From NCBI GenBank assembly GCA_946887385.1, contig CAMPKU010000021.1, positions 1-27,369 on the forward strand: a stretch of DNA of 27,369 bases, read 5' to 3'. The translations under genes and the position numbers were made by a program. Positions 1 through 8,154 of this stretch are shown piece after piece. Every line of letters starts with the position of its first letter. Position 1 is the first letter of the stretch. Origin of the DNA: an uncultured Gammaproteobacteria bacterium (GTDB lineage: Bacteria; Pseudomonadota; Gammaproteobacteria; Rariloculales; Rariloculaceae). The notes under the pieces were generated by a model. The model made no database searches and had not been told where the DNA came from. It worked only from the letters and a program-made list of their open reading frames with translations.

Positions 1-1
1 C

Positions 2-463
2 AGCACCGGGTTCATGACGCAGGCGCTAGGCGGCAGCTTCACGATCTATATCGAAGGCAACCTGTTCCGCGTGGCCGGCCGCGACGGAGACGCCATCGGC
101 AAGACGCCGTTGTCGGCACCCGACGTGCCCGAGGACGCGACGGAGGCGGACATCGAATCCGCCGTCTGGCAGCAGCTACGCACCTGCTTCGACCCCGAGA
201 TCCCGATCAATATCGTGGAGCTCGGTTTGGTTTACGAGTGCAGCATCGAGCGCGCGCCGTCCACCGGCGGCCGCATCGTGAAGGTCAAAATGACGCTCAC
301 GGCGCCCGGCTGCGGCATGGGCGAGATTCTGGCGCAGGACGTGCGCGAGAAGATCGAGATGATTCCCACGGTGGAGCGCGCGGACGTGGAGCTCGTCTTC
401 GACCCGCCCTGGAACCAGTCCATGATGTCGGAGGAAGCCCGCCTCGAGGCCGGGCTGCTGTGA
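2..463 (+). CDS. sufT: SufT-like Fe-S cluster assembly protein (MIP18/DUF59 family), 5' partial
   Basis: DUF59/MIP18-type protein that helps assemble or deliver iron-sulfur clusters in the cytoplasm. The frame is open to the left edge of the window and reads S-T-G-F before the first ATG at 14. Family members carry about 30 more residues before the conserved TQALGGSFT stretch, so the ATG at 14 is probably an internal Met and the true start lies outside. Visible marks are TQALGGSFT-(I/V)Y near the N-terminus, the DUF59 core with DPEIPINIVELGLVYE, the conserved cysteine in APGCGMG, and the family C-terminus around DPPWNQSMMSEEAR. It is followed 7 bases later by sixA on the same strand, so the two may be cotranscribed. 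Family assignment is secure. The name sufT rests on similarity alone, because no other suf gene is visible in the window. Confidence 0.88.
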   Translation, partial: STGFMTQALGGSFTIYIEGNLFRVAGRDGDAIGKTPLSAPDVPEDATEADIESAVWQQLRTCFDPEIPINIVELGLVYECSIERAPSTGGRIVKVKMTLTAPGCGMGEILAQDVREKIEMIPTVERADVELVFDPPWNQSMMSEEARLEAGLL

Positions 464-470
464 CGCGCCG

Positions 471-986
471 ATGAGGCGGCTGTTGCTGCTGAGGCACGCA
501 AAGGCCGTGCCGGCCGAGCAGGCCGTGGCCGACATCGCGAGGCCGCTCGCCGAGCGCGGTGAGCGCGACGTACGCCGCATCGCCGAACGGCTGCGGCACC
601 AATCGCCGCCGCAGCTGATCCTCGCGAGCCCCTCGGCGCGTACGCTGCGCACGGCGCAGCTCGTGGCCACGGCTTTCGATCTGCCGCAAGGCAGCATCGC
701 CGTCGATCCGCGGCTCTATCTGGCCGAGCCGAACATTCTTCTAACGGTGATCGCGGCACAATCCGCGTCGATCGCGCGCCTGCTCGTCGTGGGCCATAAC
801 CCGGGCTTGACCGACCTCGTGCACGCGCTCGCGCCCGCGTTCGCCGTCGACGACCTGCCGACGGGTGCGATCGTGGCCCTCGACTACCCGGCCACCGTCG
901 ATTGGCCAGGCCTCGGGCAGGCAACGGCGCGCCTCGCCTATTACGACTTCCCGAAAAATCCCGACACGCCGGTCACGCCTCGGTAA
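471..986 (+). CDS. sixA: Phosphohistidine phosphatase SixA
   Basis: Histidine-phosphatase (branch 1, phosphoglycerate-mutase-like) enzyme of 171 residues. SixA proteins dephosphorylate phosphohistidine on signalling or phosphotransferase proteins in the cytoplasm. The catalytic RHA/RHG-type motif is at the N-terminus as LLLLRHAKA, with phospho-accepting His9. The arginine of the SPSARTLRTA segment and His109 in VVGHNPGL complete the phosphate pocket. Length and layout match SixA (about 160 residues) rather than the longer mutases. The ATG start puts the RHxK motif at residues 8-11, as expected. Its last 14 bases overlap convergently with the 3' end of hslR on the other strand. The exact substrate cannot be read from sequence. 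Confidence 0.87.
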   Translation: MRRLLLLRHAKAVPAEQAVADIARPLAERGERDVRRIAERLRHQSPPQLILASPSARTLRTAQLVATAFDLPQGSIAVDPRLYLAEPNILLTVIAAQSASIARLLVVGHNPGLTDLVHALAPAFAVDDLPTGAIVALDYPATVDWPGLGQATARLAYYDFPKNPDTPVTPR

Positions 987-1395
987 GCGGGCCGCGATGA
1001 CGGGCGCGCAGCAGGCGCCGTGTGCGTTTGTCGGGCCTTCCGGCCGTGGGCGGCAGATCCACTCCGCGGGTCGCCGCACGCTGCTCGCCGGCACGCCGGC
1101 GCCGCTCGATGGACTCCTCGCTCTCCGCGTAGCTCGACGCGGCTTCGGGCGCAGGCCCGCGCCGCACGGGGATGGCAATGATCGCCACATCGCGCTCGTC
1201 GGCGCGCGGCAATTCCAGGTGCAGCAGGTCGCCGACCTTGACGGCGTGCGCCGGCTTCACACGCTGACCGTTGATGCGCACGTGGCCGCTGCGCACCGCG
1301 TCTGCGGCCGCGCTGCGGCTCTTGAAGAAGCGCGCACACCAGAGCCATCGGTCGATGCGCAAACGGTCCGCAGCGTCGTGGCTCTCTTGCGCCAT
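973..1395 (-). CDS. hslR: Ribosome-associated heat-shock protein Hsp15 (S4 domain)
   Basis: Protein of 140 residues with an N-terminal S4 RNA-binding domain (about residues 13-65), including RIDRWLWCARFFKSRSAA and SGHVRINGQRVKP. A basic C-terminal tail follows, rich in Arg and Lys, which is the layout of E. coli Hsp15. Hsp15 binds stalled 50S subunits still carrying nascent peptidyl-tRNA and helps recycle them. The chosen ATG at 1395 overlaps the sppA stop as TGATG, so translation is probably coupled by reinitiation. I see no good Shine-Dalgarno of its own upstream. The open frame continues upstream inside sppA, but only this start gives the expected N-terminus. It is the last gene of the minus-strand block and ends inside the sixA 3' end. 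Confidence 0.88.
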   Translation of the reverse strand: MAQESHDAADRLRIDRWLWCARFFKSRSAAADAVRSGHVRINGQRVKPAHAVKVGDLLHLELPRADERDVAIIAIPVRRGPAPEAASSYAESEESIERRRRAGEQRAATRGVDLPPTAGRPDKRTRRLLRARHRGPLTEA

Positions 1396-3269
1396 CACTG
1401 CAAATCGCAGAAGCAGTACGCATAGATGCCGCGCGGATCGTTGAGCCGATCGATGAACGCCAGCGGCCCTCGCGCCGACTCGAGCGCCTGCGTGACGGCG
1501 GCCGGTACGCGCGGCACCGCCACGAAGCGGCCGAAGCTCGCCACGGCTTTCGCCGTCAGCGACAACACCAGGCGCTCCGCAACGCCGAGCTGCTGCTCGA
1601 CGTAGTCGAGGGAATAGGCGCCGCTCTCGAGGCCGGCGAGCTCCGCCGCCGAGTCGATGGCGTCTGCCAGCGTGCCGAGGCGGTCGACGAGGCCGCGGTC
1701 GAGGGCATCGGCGCCCGTCCATACGCGGCCGTGTGCCGCCGCGTCCACCTCTTCGAATGAGCGCTCCCGATGCTCCGCGATCTTGCGGACGAAGTCGCTG
1801 TAAGTGTCGCGAATCGACAGATCGATGAGGCCGCTGATGTTCTCGCCAAGCGGCCGCGTAATATCGAGCGCGCCCGCGAGCTCGGTAGTGCCGATGCCGT
1901 CGATGTGCACGCCGAGCCAATCGAGCGTGCGGGGAATCGTGGGAATCGTGGCGCCCACGCCGATGGAGCCCGTGAGCGTCGTGGCGCTCGCCCAGATCTC
2001 GTCGGCGCTCATCGAGATCCAATAACCTCCCGAGGCCGCCACACTGCCCATCGACACCACGACGGGCCGATCGGTCTCCTGGAACCGCTCGATCTCGCGC
2101 AAGATGACGTCCGACGCGAACGCGCTGCCGCCGCCCGAGTCCACGCGCAGCACGAGCGCCTTGACGGCTTCGTCCGCGCGGACGCTTCGAATGAGCTCGG
2201 CCGTGGAATCGCCGCCGATCGAGCCGGGCGGCTGAGCGCCGTCGAGGATGGTGCCGGACGCCACGATGACGGCAACCTTGTCCGGCCGCACCTCCGGCAC
2301 TTGCTCCGTGCGAAGCCAAGCGACGTAGGCGTCGAGCGTGACCTCGGGATAATCGTCGGGCAATCCGCGCAGCGCGCCGCGCCCCTCGCCCATGGCGTCG
2401 CGAACACGCTCGCGCATCGCATCGTGCGTCAACAGCTCGTCCACGAGGCCGTAGTCCATGGCCAGCTGAGCCGTATCGCCGCCGGCCTGCCCGAGCAGCG
2501 TGACGATGTCGTCGGCGTACCTCTGTAGGGCCGGCGCCGCCAAGCCGCGCGCAGCCGTCACGTCGGCTTGATATGCGCCCCACAGCGAGTCAAGGAACAC
2601 CCGGCTCGCTTCCTCGTCCTCGGGCGACATGTCGTCACGAGTGAACGGCTCGACGAACGACTTGTACTCGCCCACCGTCCACACGTGGTAGTCCACGTAG
2701 AGCTTGTCGAGCAGCGACTTGAAGTACGGCAGAAACCGGCTATAGCCGTCGACGAGCACGAGCCCCATCGGATGCATGTAGATGTCGTCTGCCTGCGAGG
2801 CCAGGTAGTACTGGTCGCGCGTGTAGCCGTCGCCCACGGCGACGACGCGCTTGCCGCTTTCCTTGAAACGTGCGATCTCGGCAGCCACTTCCTGCAGCTT
2901 GCTCAAGCCCGCACCGGTGAGCCCGTCGAGGTCGAGCACGAGCGCCTTGATGCGATCGTCGTCGCGTGCCGCGCGCAGCGCGTCGATGAGATCGCGCATC
3001 AGCGTCTCCTGGATCGGCGCTCCTTGCGCCTTGGCAATCGCGCGCTCCAGGGCGTCGCCGCTCAACTGATCCACGAGCGTGCCGCGCGGCGCGACGACGA
3101 GCGCAGCCGCGGCGGGAATCGGAACGCGCTCGCCGATCGAGGCCACGACCAGCAGCAGGAAGAGGCCGAGCAGCAGTATCAAGTGCAGCAGGCGACGCAG
3201 GCGATCGAGGCCGCGCCAAATTCCAGCCACGATGCGAAGCGGCCATGCCGCGCGGTTGTCTCTTTCCAT
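1395..3269 (-). CDS. sppA: Signal peptide peptidase SppA, 67K (long) type
   Basis: Inner-membrane serine protease of 624 residues that degrades cleaved signal peptides after preprotein processing. There is one N-terminal membrane anchor at about residues 27-45, followed by two tandem S49 (ClpP-fold) domains as in the E. coli 67-kDa enzyme (618 residues). The catalytic lysine is Lys203 in VGEYKSFVEPF, in the first domain. The nucleophile is Ser413 in VAASGGYWIS, in the second. These correspond to E. coli Lys209 and Ser409. The ATG at 3269 has the Shine-Dalgarno AAGGTG five bases upstream. The gene lies 21 bases after dctM and its TGA overlaps the hslR ATG. Placement behind a TRAP operon is not an association I know of and is probably operon drift. 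Confidence 0.95.
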   Translation of the reverse strand: MERDNRAAWPLRIVAGIWRGLDRLRRLLHLILLLGLFLLLVVASIGERVPIPAAAALVVAPRGTLVDQLSGDALERAIAKAQGAPIQETLMRDLIDALRAARDDDRIKALVLDLDGLTGAGLSKLQEVAAEIARFKESGKRVVAVGDGYTRDQYYLASQADDIYMHPMGLVLVDGYSRFLPYFKSLLDKLYVDYHVWTVGEYKSFVEPFTRDDMSPEDEEASRVFLDSLWGAYQADVTAARGLAAPALQRYADDIVTLLGQAGGDTAQLAMDYGLVDELLTHDAMRERVRDAMGEGRGALRGLPDDYPEVTLDAYVAWLRTEQVPEVRPDKVAVIVASGTILDGAQPPGSIGGDSTAELIRSVRADEAVKALVLRVDSGGGSAFASDVILREIERFQETDRPVVVSMGSVAASGGYWISMSADEIWASATTLTGSIGVGATIPTIPRTLDWLGVHIDGIGTTELAGALDITRPLGENISGLIDLSIRDTYSDFVRKIAEHRERSFEEVDAAAHGRVWTGADALDRGLVDRLGTLADAIDSAAELAGLESGAYSLDYVEQQLGVAERLVLSLTAKAVASFGRFVAVPRVPAAVTQALESARGPLAFIDRLNDPRGIYAYCFCDLQ

Positions 3270-3290
3270 GATGTCACCTTGCGAAAAATA

Positions 3291-4553
3291 TCAGCGATCG
3301 AGCAGCATCAATGATAGATCCGGCCAGAACGTAATGACGATGACGGCGAGCAGCAAAACGAGCAAAAACGGCTGCGTTGCCCAGTAAATCTCCGTTATGT
3401 CCTTCTCGAAGCGATGGCTCGCGATGAACAAGTTGAGCCCCACGGGCGGCGTGAGATAGCCGAGCTCCATGGCAGCCAGGAAGACGATCCCTAAGTGGAT
3501 CGGGTCGATGCCGTATTGCGCGGCGATCGGCAGCAGCAAGGGCACGACGAGCACGGTTGCCGAAAAGATGTCCAGAATCGCGCCCAGGATCAGCAAGAAC
3601 ACGAGCAACACGAGCAGGAAGCTGGTGGGCCCCGTGATGTATTCGCCGACGAAGGCGAACAGGCGCTGCGGCACTCCGGTGTCGATCATCAGATTCGTCG
3701 ACGCCAGCGATACGCCGAGGATCGTGAGGATCGCGCCCACGAGCACCGTGGACTCGCGCATGATGCGGGGCAGCTCCCGCCAAGGCACCTCGCGTAAAAA
3801 GACGAGCTCGATCAGCACCACGTAAAGCGCCGTCACGGCCGCCGCTTCCGACACCGCGAAGTAGCCGCCGTAGATGCCGCCGAGCACGATGATGGGCAGC
3901 GGCAAATCCCAGCGCGCCGCAACGATCGCGGCCCACGCGGTCGACCACGAGCCGGGCGGGCCGGTATAGCGCACCTTGCGGTTGCGCCAGTAGCAATACA
4001 CCGCGAGCGCCATGATCAGCAGCATGCCCGGCAGCACGCCTGCGACGAACAGGTCGTCGATTGGCTCCTCGGCGACGATGCCGTAGAGAATCAGCGGCAG
4101 CGACGGAGCGAACAATAGCCCCAAGCTCCCGGACGCCGTGATGAGCCCCAAGTTGAAGCGCTCGTCGTACCCCACCTGCGTCAGCGCAGGGAACAGCAGA
4201 GCGCCGAGCGCAATGATCGTGACGCCGGAAGCGCCCGTGAACGCCGTGAACACTGCGCAGGCCAGCAGCGCCATGATCGCGAGGCCTCCCGGCAGCCACC
4301 CCAGCAGCGCCTGCGACAGGCGTACGAGCCGTGCAGGCGCTTGGCCTTCGCTCAGCAAGAAGCCGGCGAACGTGAACAACGGAATTGCCACGAGCACGGG
4401 TGTCTCGGACAGGCCGAAGAATTCGATCGCCACCACGGACAGGTCCACGCCCTCGCGCGTGAACCCCGCGAACGCGCCGGCACCGATCACCGCGAACAGC
4501 GGCGCGCCGAGCAGCGTGAGCACAATGAGCCCAATCGCGAGGAAGGCGCTCAT
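3291..4553 (-). CDS. dctM: TRAP transporter large permease, DctM subunit
   Basis: Large membrane subunit (420 residues) of a tripartite ATP-independent periplasmic transporter. It forms the ion-driven translocation pathway, using a Na+ or H+ gradient to import the ligand delivered by DctP. The protein is almost entirely hydrophobic, with about a dozen predicted membrane segments. Family marks include an N-terminal IGLIVLTLLGAPLFAVIG, the loop TGASGVTIIALGALLFPAL, and the C-terminal AAMELGYLTPPVGLNLF, which is the strongly conserved PPVGxNL signature. The start ATG at 4553 overlaps the dctQ TGA as ATGA. The frame continues upstream but only as an antisense-like Arg/Ala-rich extension inside dctQ, so this start is preferred. 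The ligand cannot be deduced from DctM alone. Confidence 0.93.
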   Translation of the reverse strand: MSAFLAIGLIVLTLLGAPLFAVIGAGAFAGFTREGVDLSVVAIEFFGLSETPVLVAIPLFTFAGFLLSEGQAPARLVRLSQALLGWLPGGLAIMALLACAVFTAFTGASGVTIIALGALLFPALTQVGYDERFNLGLITASGSLGLLFAPSLPLILYGIVAEEPIDDLFVAGVLPGMLLIMALAVYCYWRNRKVRYTGPPGSWSTAWAAIVAARWDLPLPIIVLGGIYGGYFAVSEAAAVTALYVVLIELVFLREVPWRELPRIMRESTVLVGAILTILGVSLASTNLMIDTGVPQRLFAFVGEYITGPTSFLLVLLVFLLILGAILDIFSATVLVVPLLLPIAAQYGIDPIHLGIVFLAAMELGYLTPPVGLNLFIASHRFEKDITEIYWATQPFLLVLLLAVIVITFWPDLSLMLLDR

Positions 4554-5065
4554 AGCGGCGGCGGCGCCGGCGCCGATGCGTGCCGCCGCTTCGCTGCTTG
4601 CACGGCGAACTGCCAGGCCATGAGCGCGAAGGCGATCGGCATGATCGCTTGCAGCCACCACGCGGGAACGTCGCCGAGCAGCGTGTCGCCGAACTCGCGC
4701 GAGTCGCGCACGAATACCCATGAGTACCACGCGAGCGCCGCGCTGATCGCGGCGCCGAAGGCATCCGCGCAAACGCCGGCGGCTATCCGCGCCCTGGGCG
4801 GCAGCCAGCGCGCGAGCGCACCCATCGCGATGTGCCGCCCGTCGCGGCTCGCCGCGAGCGCGCCGAGCAGGCCGAGCCACAGCACGGCGAGACGGGCTAA
4901 GCCGTCACCCCACGCGAAGCCGATCGAGAAGAAGTTGCGCAGCACGATCTGCGCGGCGCCGAGCACGATCAGCCCGGAAAGAATCGCAACGATCAGCCAC
5001 GTCTCGACGCGGCGAGCGGCGCGATCGACTCGGGCCCACCAGCGATTCTGCGCGGCGTCGCTCAA
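4550..5065 (-). CDS. dctQ: TRAP transporter small permease, DctQ subunit
   Basis: Small membrane subunit (171 residues) of the TRAP importer, which pairs with DctM in the inner membrane. The sequence shows four hydrophobic segments, at roughly residues 22-42, 57-75, 95-117 and 134-152. The second lies in the characteristic WGDGLARLAVLWLGLLGA region, and the DGRHIAMGALARWLP loop follows the pattern of DctQ proteins. DctQ sequences are poorly conserved, so much of the support comes from position between dctP (17 bases upstream) and dctM (4-base ATGA overlap). Start ATG at 5065. Confidence 0.9.
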   Translation of the reverse strand: MSDAAQNRWWARVDRAARRVETWLIVAILSGLIVLGAAQIVLRNFFSIGFAWGDGLARLAVLWLGLLGALAASRDGRHIAMGALARWLPPRARIAAGVCADAFGAAISAALAWYSWVFVRDSREFGDTLLGDVPAWWLQAIMPIAFALMAWQFAVQAAKRRHASAPAPPPL

Positions 5066-5082
5066 TGGCTGTTAGGCGGGCG

Positions 5083-6105
5083 TTACGGGTTCGCGCGCCG
5101 GTAGTCCGCCAGCACGGCGAGCAGCCGGTCGAACATGGCCGAATCGATGTCGGGACGCTCGCGTAAACGCGGATAGAGGCTCTCGATGATGCGCCGCCAG
5201 CCCTCGACGTCCGCGGCATTCACCGTGACCCACTGCAAGCCGGAGCTCGTCAACACTTCCGCGGCCTTGGCGTTATCGTCACGCGCTTCGCGGTCGAGCC
5301 CCTCGATGTAGCGGCCCATCACCTCGCGCACCACCTGCTGGTCCGCGGCGCTCAAAGCCGAATAAGCGTCCTTTTCGATGGCAAAGATGCCCATCGAGTA
5401 CGACACCGGCAGATCCGTGATGTACTTCACCTTCGTATGCCACTGGAGCACGAGCGCCGCCACGGGCGACGCAAAAGCGATGTCGATGAGGCCTGTTTGT
5501 AGCCCCGTTAGCACGTCCGTCACGGGCAGCACCGCGGGCGATAAGCCGAGCGCCTCCATGACCATGAAGCTGATGGGATCGCCCTCCGGCACCCACACCT
5601 TCTTACGCCGCATGTCCTCGACGCTACGGATGGGCTCGTTCGCGAGCAGATTCGCGAATCCGCCCTCGATGAAGCCGAACGTAACGAAGCCGGCGCGCTC
5701 GAGGCCGGCCGCCAGGTCGGCATCGAGCTCGGCGCGCACGGCGTCGATCTCGTCGAGCGACCGGAACAGAAGCGGGATACCGTAAAGATTCAGCGCACCG
5801 TAGCGTTCGGCGAGCCCACCGGCCGTGAAAGCTCCGCCTTGCAGCTGGCCGATGCGGATTTTCCGCAGCACCTGCGCGTCGTTGCCCATGACGCCGCCGG
5901 GATAGAACTTGATGTTGACGCGGCCGCTGGTGCGCGCGCTGACCTCTTCGGCACCCGCGCGCATCTGCTGCATCCAGCGCGAGCCGTCCGGCGCCACGCT
6001 GGCGATCTTGATGTCGACGGCGTGGGCCGTGCCGCCGAATGCCAGCAGCGCAACCAATAGCCCGGTGCACAGGCGCATGAATCTGGCTGCTCCGAGGTCC
6101 CTCAT
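5083..6105 (-). CDS. dctP: TRAP transporter periplasmic substrate-binding protein, DctP family (TatT-associated type)
   Basis: Periplasmic solute receptor of 340 residues that hands ligand to DctQM. A signal peptide ends at about Ala29 (FGGTAHA before VDIKIA). The mature part shows DctP-family features: IKIASVAPDGSRW near the start, GGVMGNDAQVLRKIRIGQLQ, and GLSPAVLPVTDVLTGLQTG. Where many carboxylate-binding DctP proteins have a K-(I/L)-R-V-P motif whose arginine clamps the carboxylate, this one reads KKVWVP with Trp171. The DGxExP segment is replaced by DIAFASP. This suggests a different, perhaps less acidic or hydrophobic ligand. Start ATG at 6105 overlaps the tatT TGA (TGATG) and has its own strong Shine-Dalgarno AAGGAG eight bases upstream. 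Confidence 0.92.
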   Translation of the reverse strand: MRDLGAARFMRLCTGLLVALLAFGGTAHAVDIKIASVAPDGSRWMQQMRAGAEEVSARTSGRVNIKFYPGGVMGNDAQVLRKIRIGQLQGGAFTAGGLAERYGALNLYGIPLLFRSLDEIDAVRAELDADLAAGLERAGFVTFGFIEGGFANLLANEPIRSVEDMRRKKVWVPEGDPISFMVMEALGLSPAVLPVTDVLTGLQTGLIDIAFASPVAALVLQWHTKVKYITDLPVSYSMGIFAIEKDAYSALSAADQQVVREVMGRYIEGLDREARDDNAKAAEVLTSSGLQWVTVNAADVEGWRRIIESLYPRLRERPDIDSAMFDRLLAVLADYRRANP

Positions 6106-7058
6106 CAGAAGTACTCCTTAGAGCTCGCGAGCAAGGCTTCCGCTTCCTGCTTCGCCAGCACGTTGAACAGCGTGAACAGCGGCGCGTTCGCCGGCGCATC
6201 CAGCACTTCCGTTAGCAGACGGTCGTGCAGCTCTTGGTCGAAGACCAAGCGCGCGTAGCGCCGCGCATATTCTACCTTGATCGAGAGATCACGGCCGCCG
6301 GATAGATCGATGGCCCGCTCGAAGTGCTCGCGAGCCACGTCGGGCTTGCCGCCGAGGGCCGGCGGCCGCAGCGAGTTCAGGATGCCGAGGTAGCCGTGCA
6401 CCGCGCCGTTTTCGTAGGACTCGTCGAGCTCGAGCGCTTGTGCGAGCACGGCTTCGACCCACGGCAGCTCTGCGACGGCCGTCCAGTCTTCGCTGGTCGC
6501 GTCGAGGTGGCTCAGCCAGCTCACGGCGTAGGCGTAGAGGGCTCCCAAGTCCTTGTCGCCGACTTCGGCGAGCTCCGCCACGAAGCGGTCGTACTCAGCC
6601 CCTTGCCATTGGCACGCCGGCTCGTGCGCCAGGCATATCGCTCGTTCGCCGTAGCGGCGCGCCTTCGCGGTCAGCGTCTCGGCGCGCTCGGGTGGCGCGA
6701 AGCGCGAGCCGTAAAGCGCGAACAGCTGTGCGCCTGCCGACAGCAACGCCACGTTGTCGGGGCTTTGCGAGATCAACCCGTCGATCAGCAGCAGATACGC
6801 GGGAACACCGCTCTCGACGAGCGCAGGATCGTCCTGATTGAGAATGGCCGCGGCGAGAGTGTCGGCCGCCTTACCGCCGATGAAGCTCGAGCAGCCGGTG
6901 GCGAGCCACGCGGTTACGCAGGCGCACGCGACGGCACCGACGAGCGATCCGCCGCGCGCCCCGGCTACGGACGCAGCGTTAGACCTTCTCTTTGATGCGG
7001 GCGGCTTTGCCGCTGAGATCGCGCAAGTAATAGAGCTTGGCCCGGCGGACATCGCCAC
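6105..7058 (-). CDS. TatT-like lipoprotein component of TRAP transporter (TPR-like helical repeats)
   Basis: Probable periplasmic lipoprotein of the TRAP-associated TatT family. Members such as Treponema pallidum Tp0956 are helical-repeat lipoproteins that pair with the DctP receptor. The sequence shows a hydrophobic segment ending in a lipobox, LATG before Cys56, then an all-helical Ala/Leu/Glu-rich body to residue 317 with TPR-like repeats (for example [14 protein letters not shown] and the [14 protein letters not shown] repeat). Its place directly before dctP supports the call. The start is uncertain. The only ATG codons in frame are at 7058 and 7052, both inside the 3' end of rplS, and I see no in-frame ATG, GTG or TTG between the rplS stop and the lipobox. 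The gene therefore seems to overlap rplS by about 75-80 bases, unless a rarer start codon is used. Confidence 0.82.
   Translation of the reverse strand: MAMSAGPSSITCAISAAKPPASKRRSNAASVAGARGGSLVGAVACACVTAWLATGCSSFIGGKAADTLAAAILNQDDPALVESGVPAYLLLIDGLISQSPDNVALLSAGAQLFALYGSRFAPPERAETLTAKARRYGERAICLAHEPACQWQGAEYDRFVAELAEVGDKDLGALYAYAVSWLSHLDATSEDWTAVAELPWVEAVLAQALELDESYENGAVHGYLGILNSLRPPALGGKPDVAREHFERAIDLSGGRDLSIKVEYARRYARLVFDQELHDRLLTEVLDAPANAPLFTLFNVLAKQEAEALLASSKEYF
6114..6119 (-). promoter_or_regulatory. Strong Shine-Dalgarno of dctP inside the tatT 3' end
   Basis: On the minus strand AAGGAG stands eight bases before the dctP ATG and lies within the last codons of the tatT-like gene. Together with the TGATG overlap it suggests that dctP is translated at a high independent rate. 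That would fit a binding protein needed in excess over its membrane partners. Confidence 0.7.
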
Positions 7059-7323
7059 GTCGTTTCACCTTGATTTCAGCGACGGCGGGGCTGTGCGTCT
7101 GAAATACACGCTCTACCCCCTCGCCGTGCGAAACCTTTCTAACCGTAAACGAAGAGTTGAGCCCCCGGTTGCGCTTGGCAATGACGACGCCCTCATAGGC
7201 TTGGAGGCGTTCGCGATCGCCTTCCGTCACGCGCACTTGCACCACCACCGTGTCGCCCGGAGCAAAGTCGGGAACGTCTTGCTTCAGCTGCTCTTGTTCG
7301 ATCTGATCGATTAACCTGGACAT
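6979..7323 (-). CDS. rplS: 50S ribosomal protein L19
   Basis: Ribosomal protein L19, 114 residues, located at the 30S-50S interface. The sequence follows E. coli L19 closely: [17 protein letters not shown] at the start, then [36 protein letters not shown] and [17 protein letters not shown] longer frame starts at 7371, but the ATG at 7323 gives the family N-terminus (MSRLIDQ) and has GAGG eight bases upstream. It is the fourth gene of the canonical rpsP-rimM-trmD-rplS order and lies 77 bases after trmD. Its 3' end appears to contain the start of the tatT-like gene in another frame. Confidence 0.98.
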   Translation of the reverse strand: MSRLIDQIEQEQLKQDVPDFAPGDTVVVQVRVTEGDRERLQAYEGVVIAKRNRGLNSSFTVRKVSHGEGVERVFQTHSPAVAEIKVKRRGDVRRAKLYYLRDLSGKAARIKEKV

Positions 7324-7400
7324 AAGTACATCCTCTGCCTTTCCCGGGGGGCGGCCGTTGCGCGAAATCACAGTATTCTACGCAATCTCACCGCGTGAAT

Positions 7401-8144
7401 TCAGCTCGGCCCTTCGGCCTTCAACTCGGCCAACAACAGCCGTTCCTCGTCCGTCAGCGCCCTTTGCTTCAGCAGCTCGGGCCGGCGCAGCCGCGTGCGC
7501 TCGAGCGCCTGCTTCAAGCGCCAACGCTTGATCGTGGCGTGATCGCCGCCTAACAGCACCTCGGGCACCCGGCGTCCGTCGGCCACTTCGGGCCGCGTGT
7601 ACTGCGGGCAATCGAGCAGCCCCGCCGTGAAGGAATCCTCCACGTGCGAGCACTCGTCGCCGAGCACGCCGGGCAGTAACCGCGTGACGGCGTCGATCAC
7701 GACGGCCGCCGCAAGCTCGCCCCCCGAGAGCACGTAGTCGCCCACGGACAGCTCGGCCGGGACGATCGCCTCGACGAAGCGCTCGTCGATGCCTTCGTAG
7801 CGGCCGCAGACCAGCAGCAAGCCCGGCGCGTTCGCGAGCTCGCGCGCCAGCGCCTGATCGAACGGCCTGCCCTGCGCCGTCAACACGAACTCTCGAGAGC
7901 CGGCCGGCAAGCGAGGCCGCAGTGCCGTTACCGCGTCGCGTAACGGCTCGTACTTCAACACCATTCCCGGCCCGCCGCCGTACGGCCGGTCGTCGACCGT
8001 GCGATGCCGATCCGAAGCGAACTCGCGCGGGCTCAACTGCTCGAGCGCCACGAGCCCACGCTCGGCGGCGCGCCCGACCACGCCGAATTCCATCACCGGA
8101 GAGACGAGCTCCGGAAACAGTGAGATCACGCCGAATCGATACAT
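7401..8144 (-). CDS. trmD: tRNA (guanine-37-N1)-methyltransferase TrmD
   Basis: SAM-dependent SPOUT-class methyltransferase of 247 residues that makes m1G37 next to the anticodon and so prevents +1 frameshifting. The trefoil-knot SAM site is visible as LLLVCGRYEGIDERF and SVGDYVLSGGELAAAVVIDA. The N-terminus MYRFGVISLFPELV and the conserved RPYGGGPGMV-type segment (here DRPYGGGPGMV) are typical. The gene starts 10 bases after the rimM stop, in the conserved rpsP-rimM-trmD-rplS operon. Length and motifs are complete. Confidence 0.98.
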   Translation of the reverse strand: MYRFGVISLFPELVSPVMEFGVVGRAAERGLVALEQLSPREFASDRHRTVDDRPYGGGPGMVLKYEPLRDAVTALRPRLPAGSREFVLTAQGRPFDQALARELANAPGLLLVCGRYEGIDERFVEAIVPAELSVGDYVLSGGELAAAVVIDAVTRLLPGVLGDECSHVEDSFTAGLLDCPQYTRPEVADGRRVPEVLLGGDHATIKRWRLKQALERTRLRRPELLKQRALTDEERLLLAELKAEGPS

Positions 8145-8154
8145 GCGCGCTCAC

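Noticed and set aside
973..2583. A 536-codon minus-strand frame ending at the hslR stop
   Set aside because: Only the last 140 codons are a real gene (hslR). The rest is Arg-rich out-of-frame reading of sppA.
3274..4764. A 496-codon minus-strand frame overlapping dctM and dctQ
   Set aside because: It is very Arg/Ala-rich with no family resemblance, while dctM and dctQ in the other frames have clear motifs and membrane segments.
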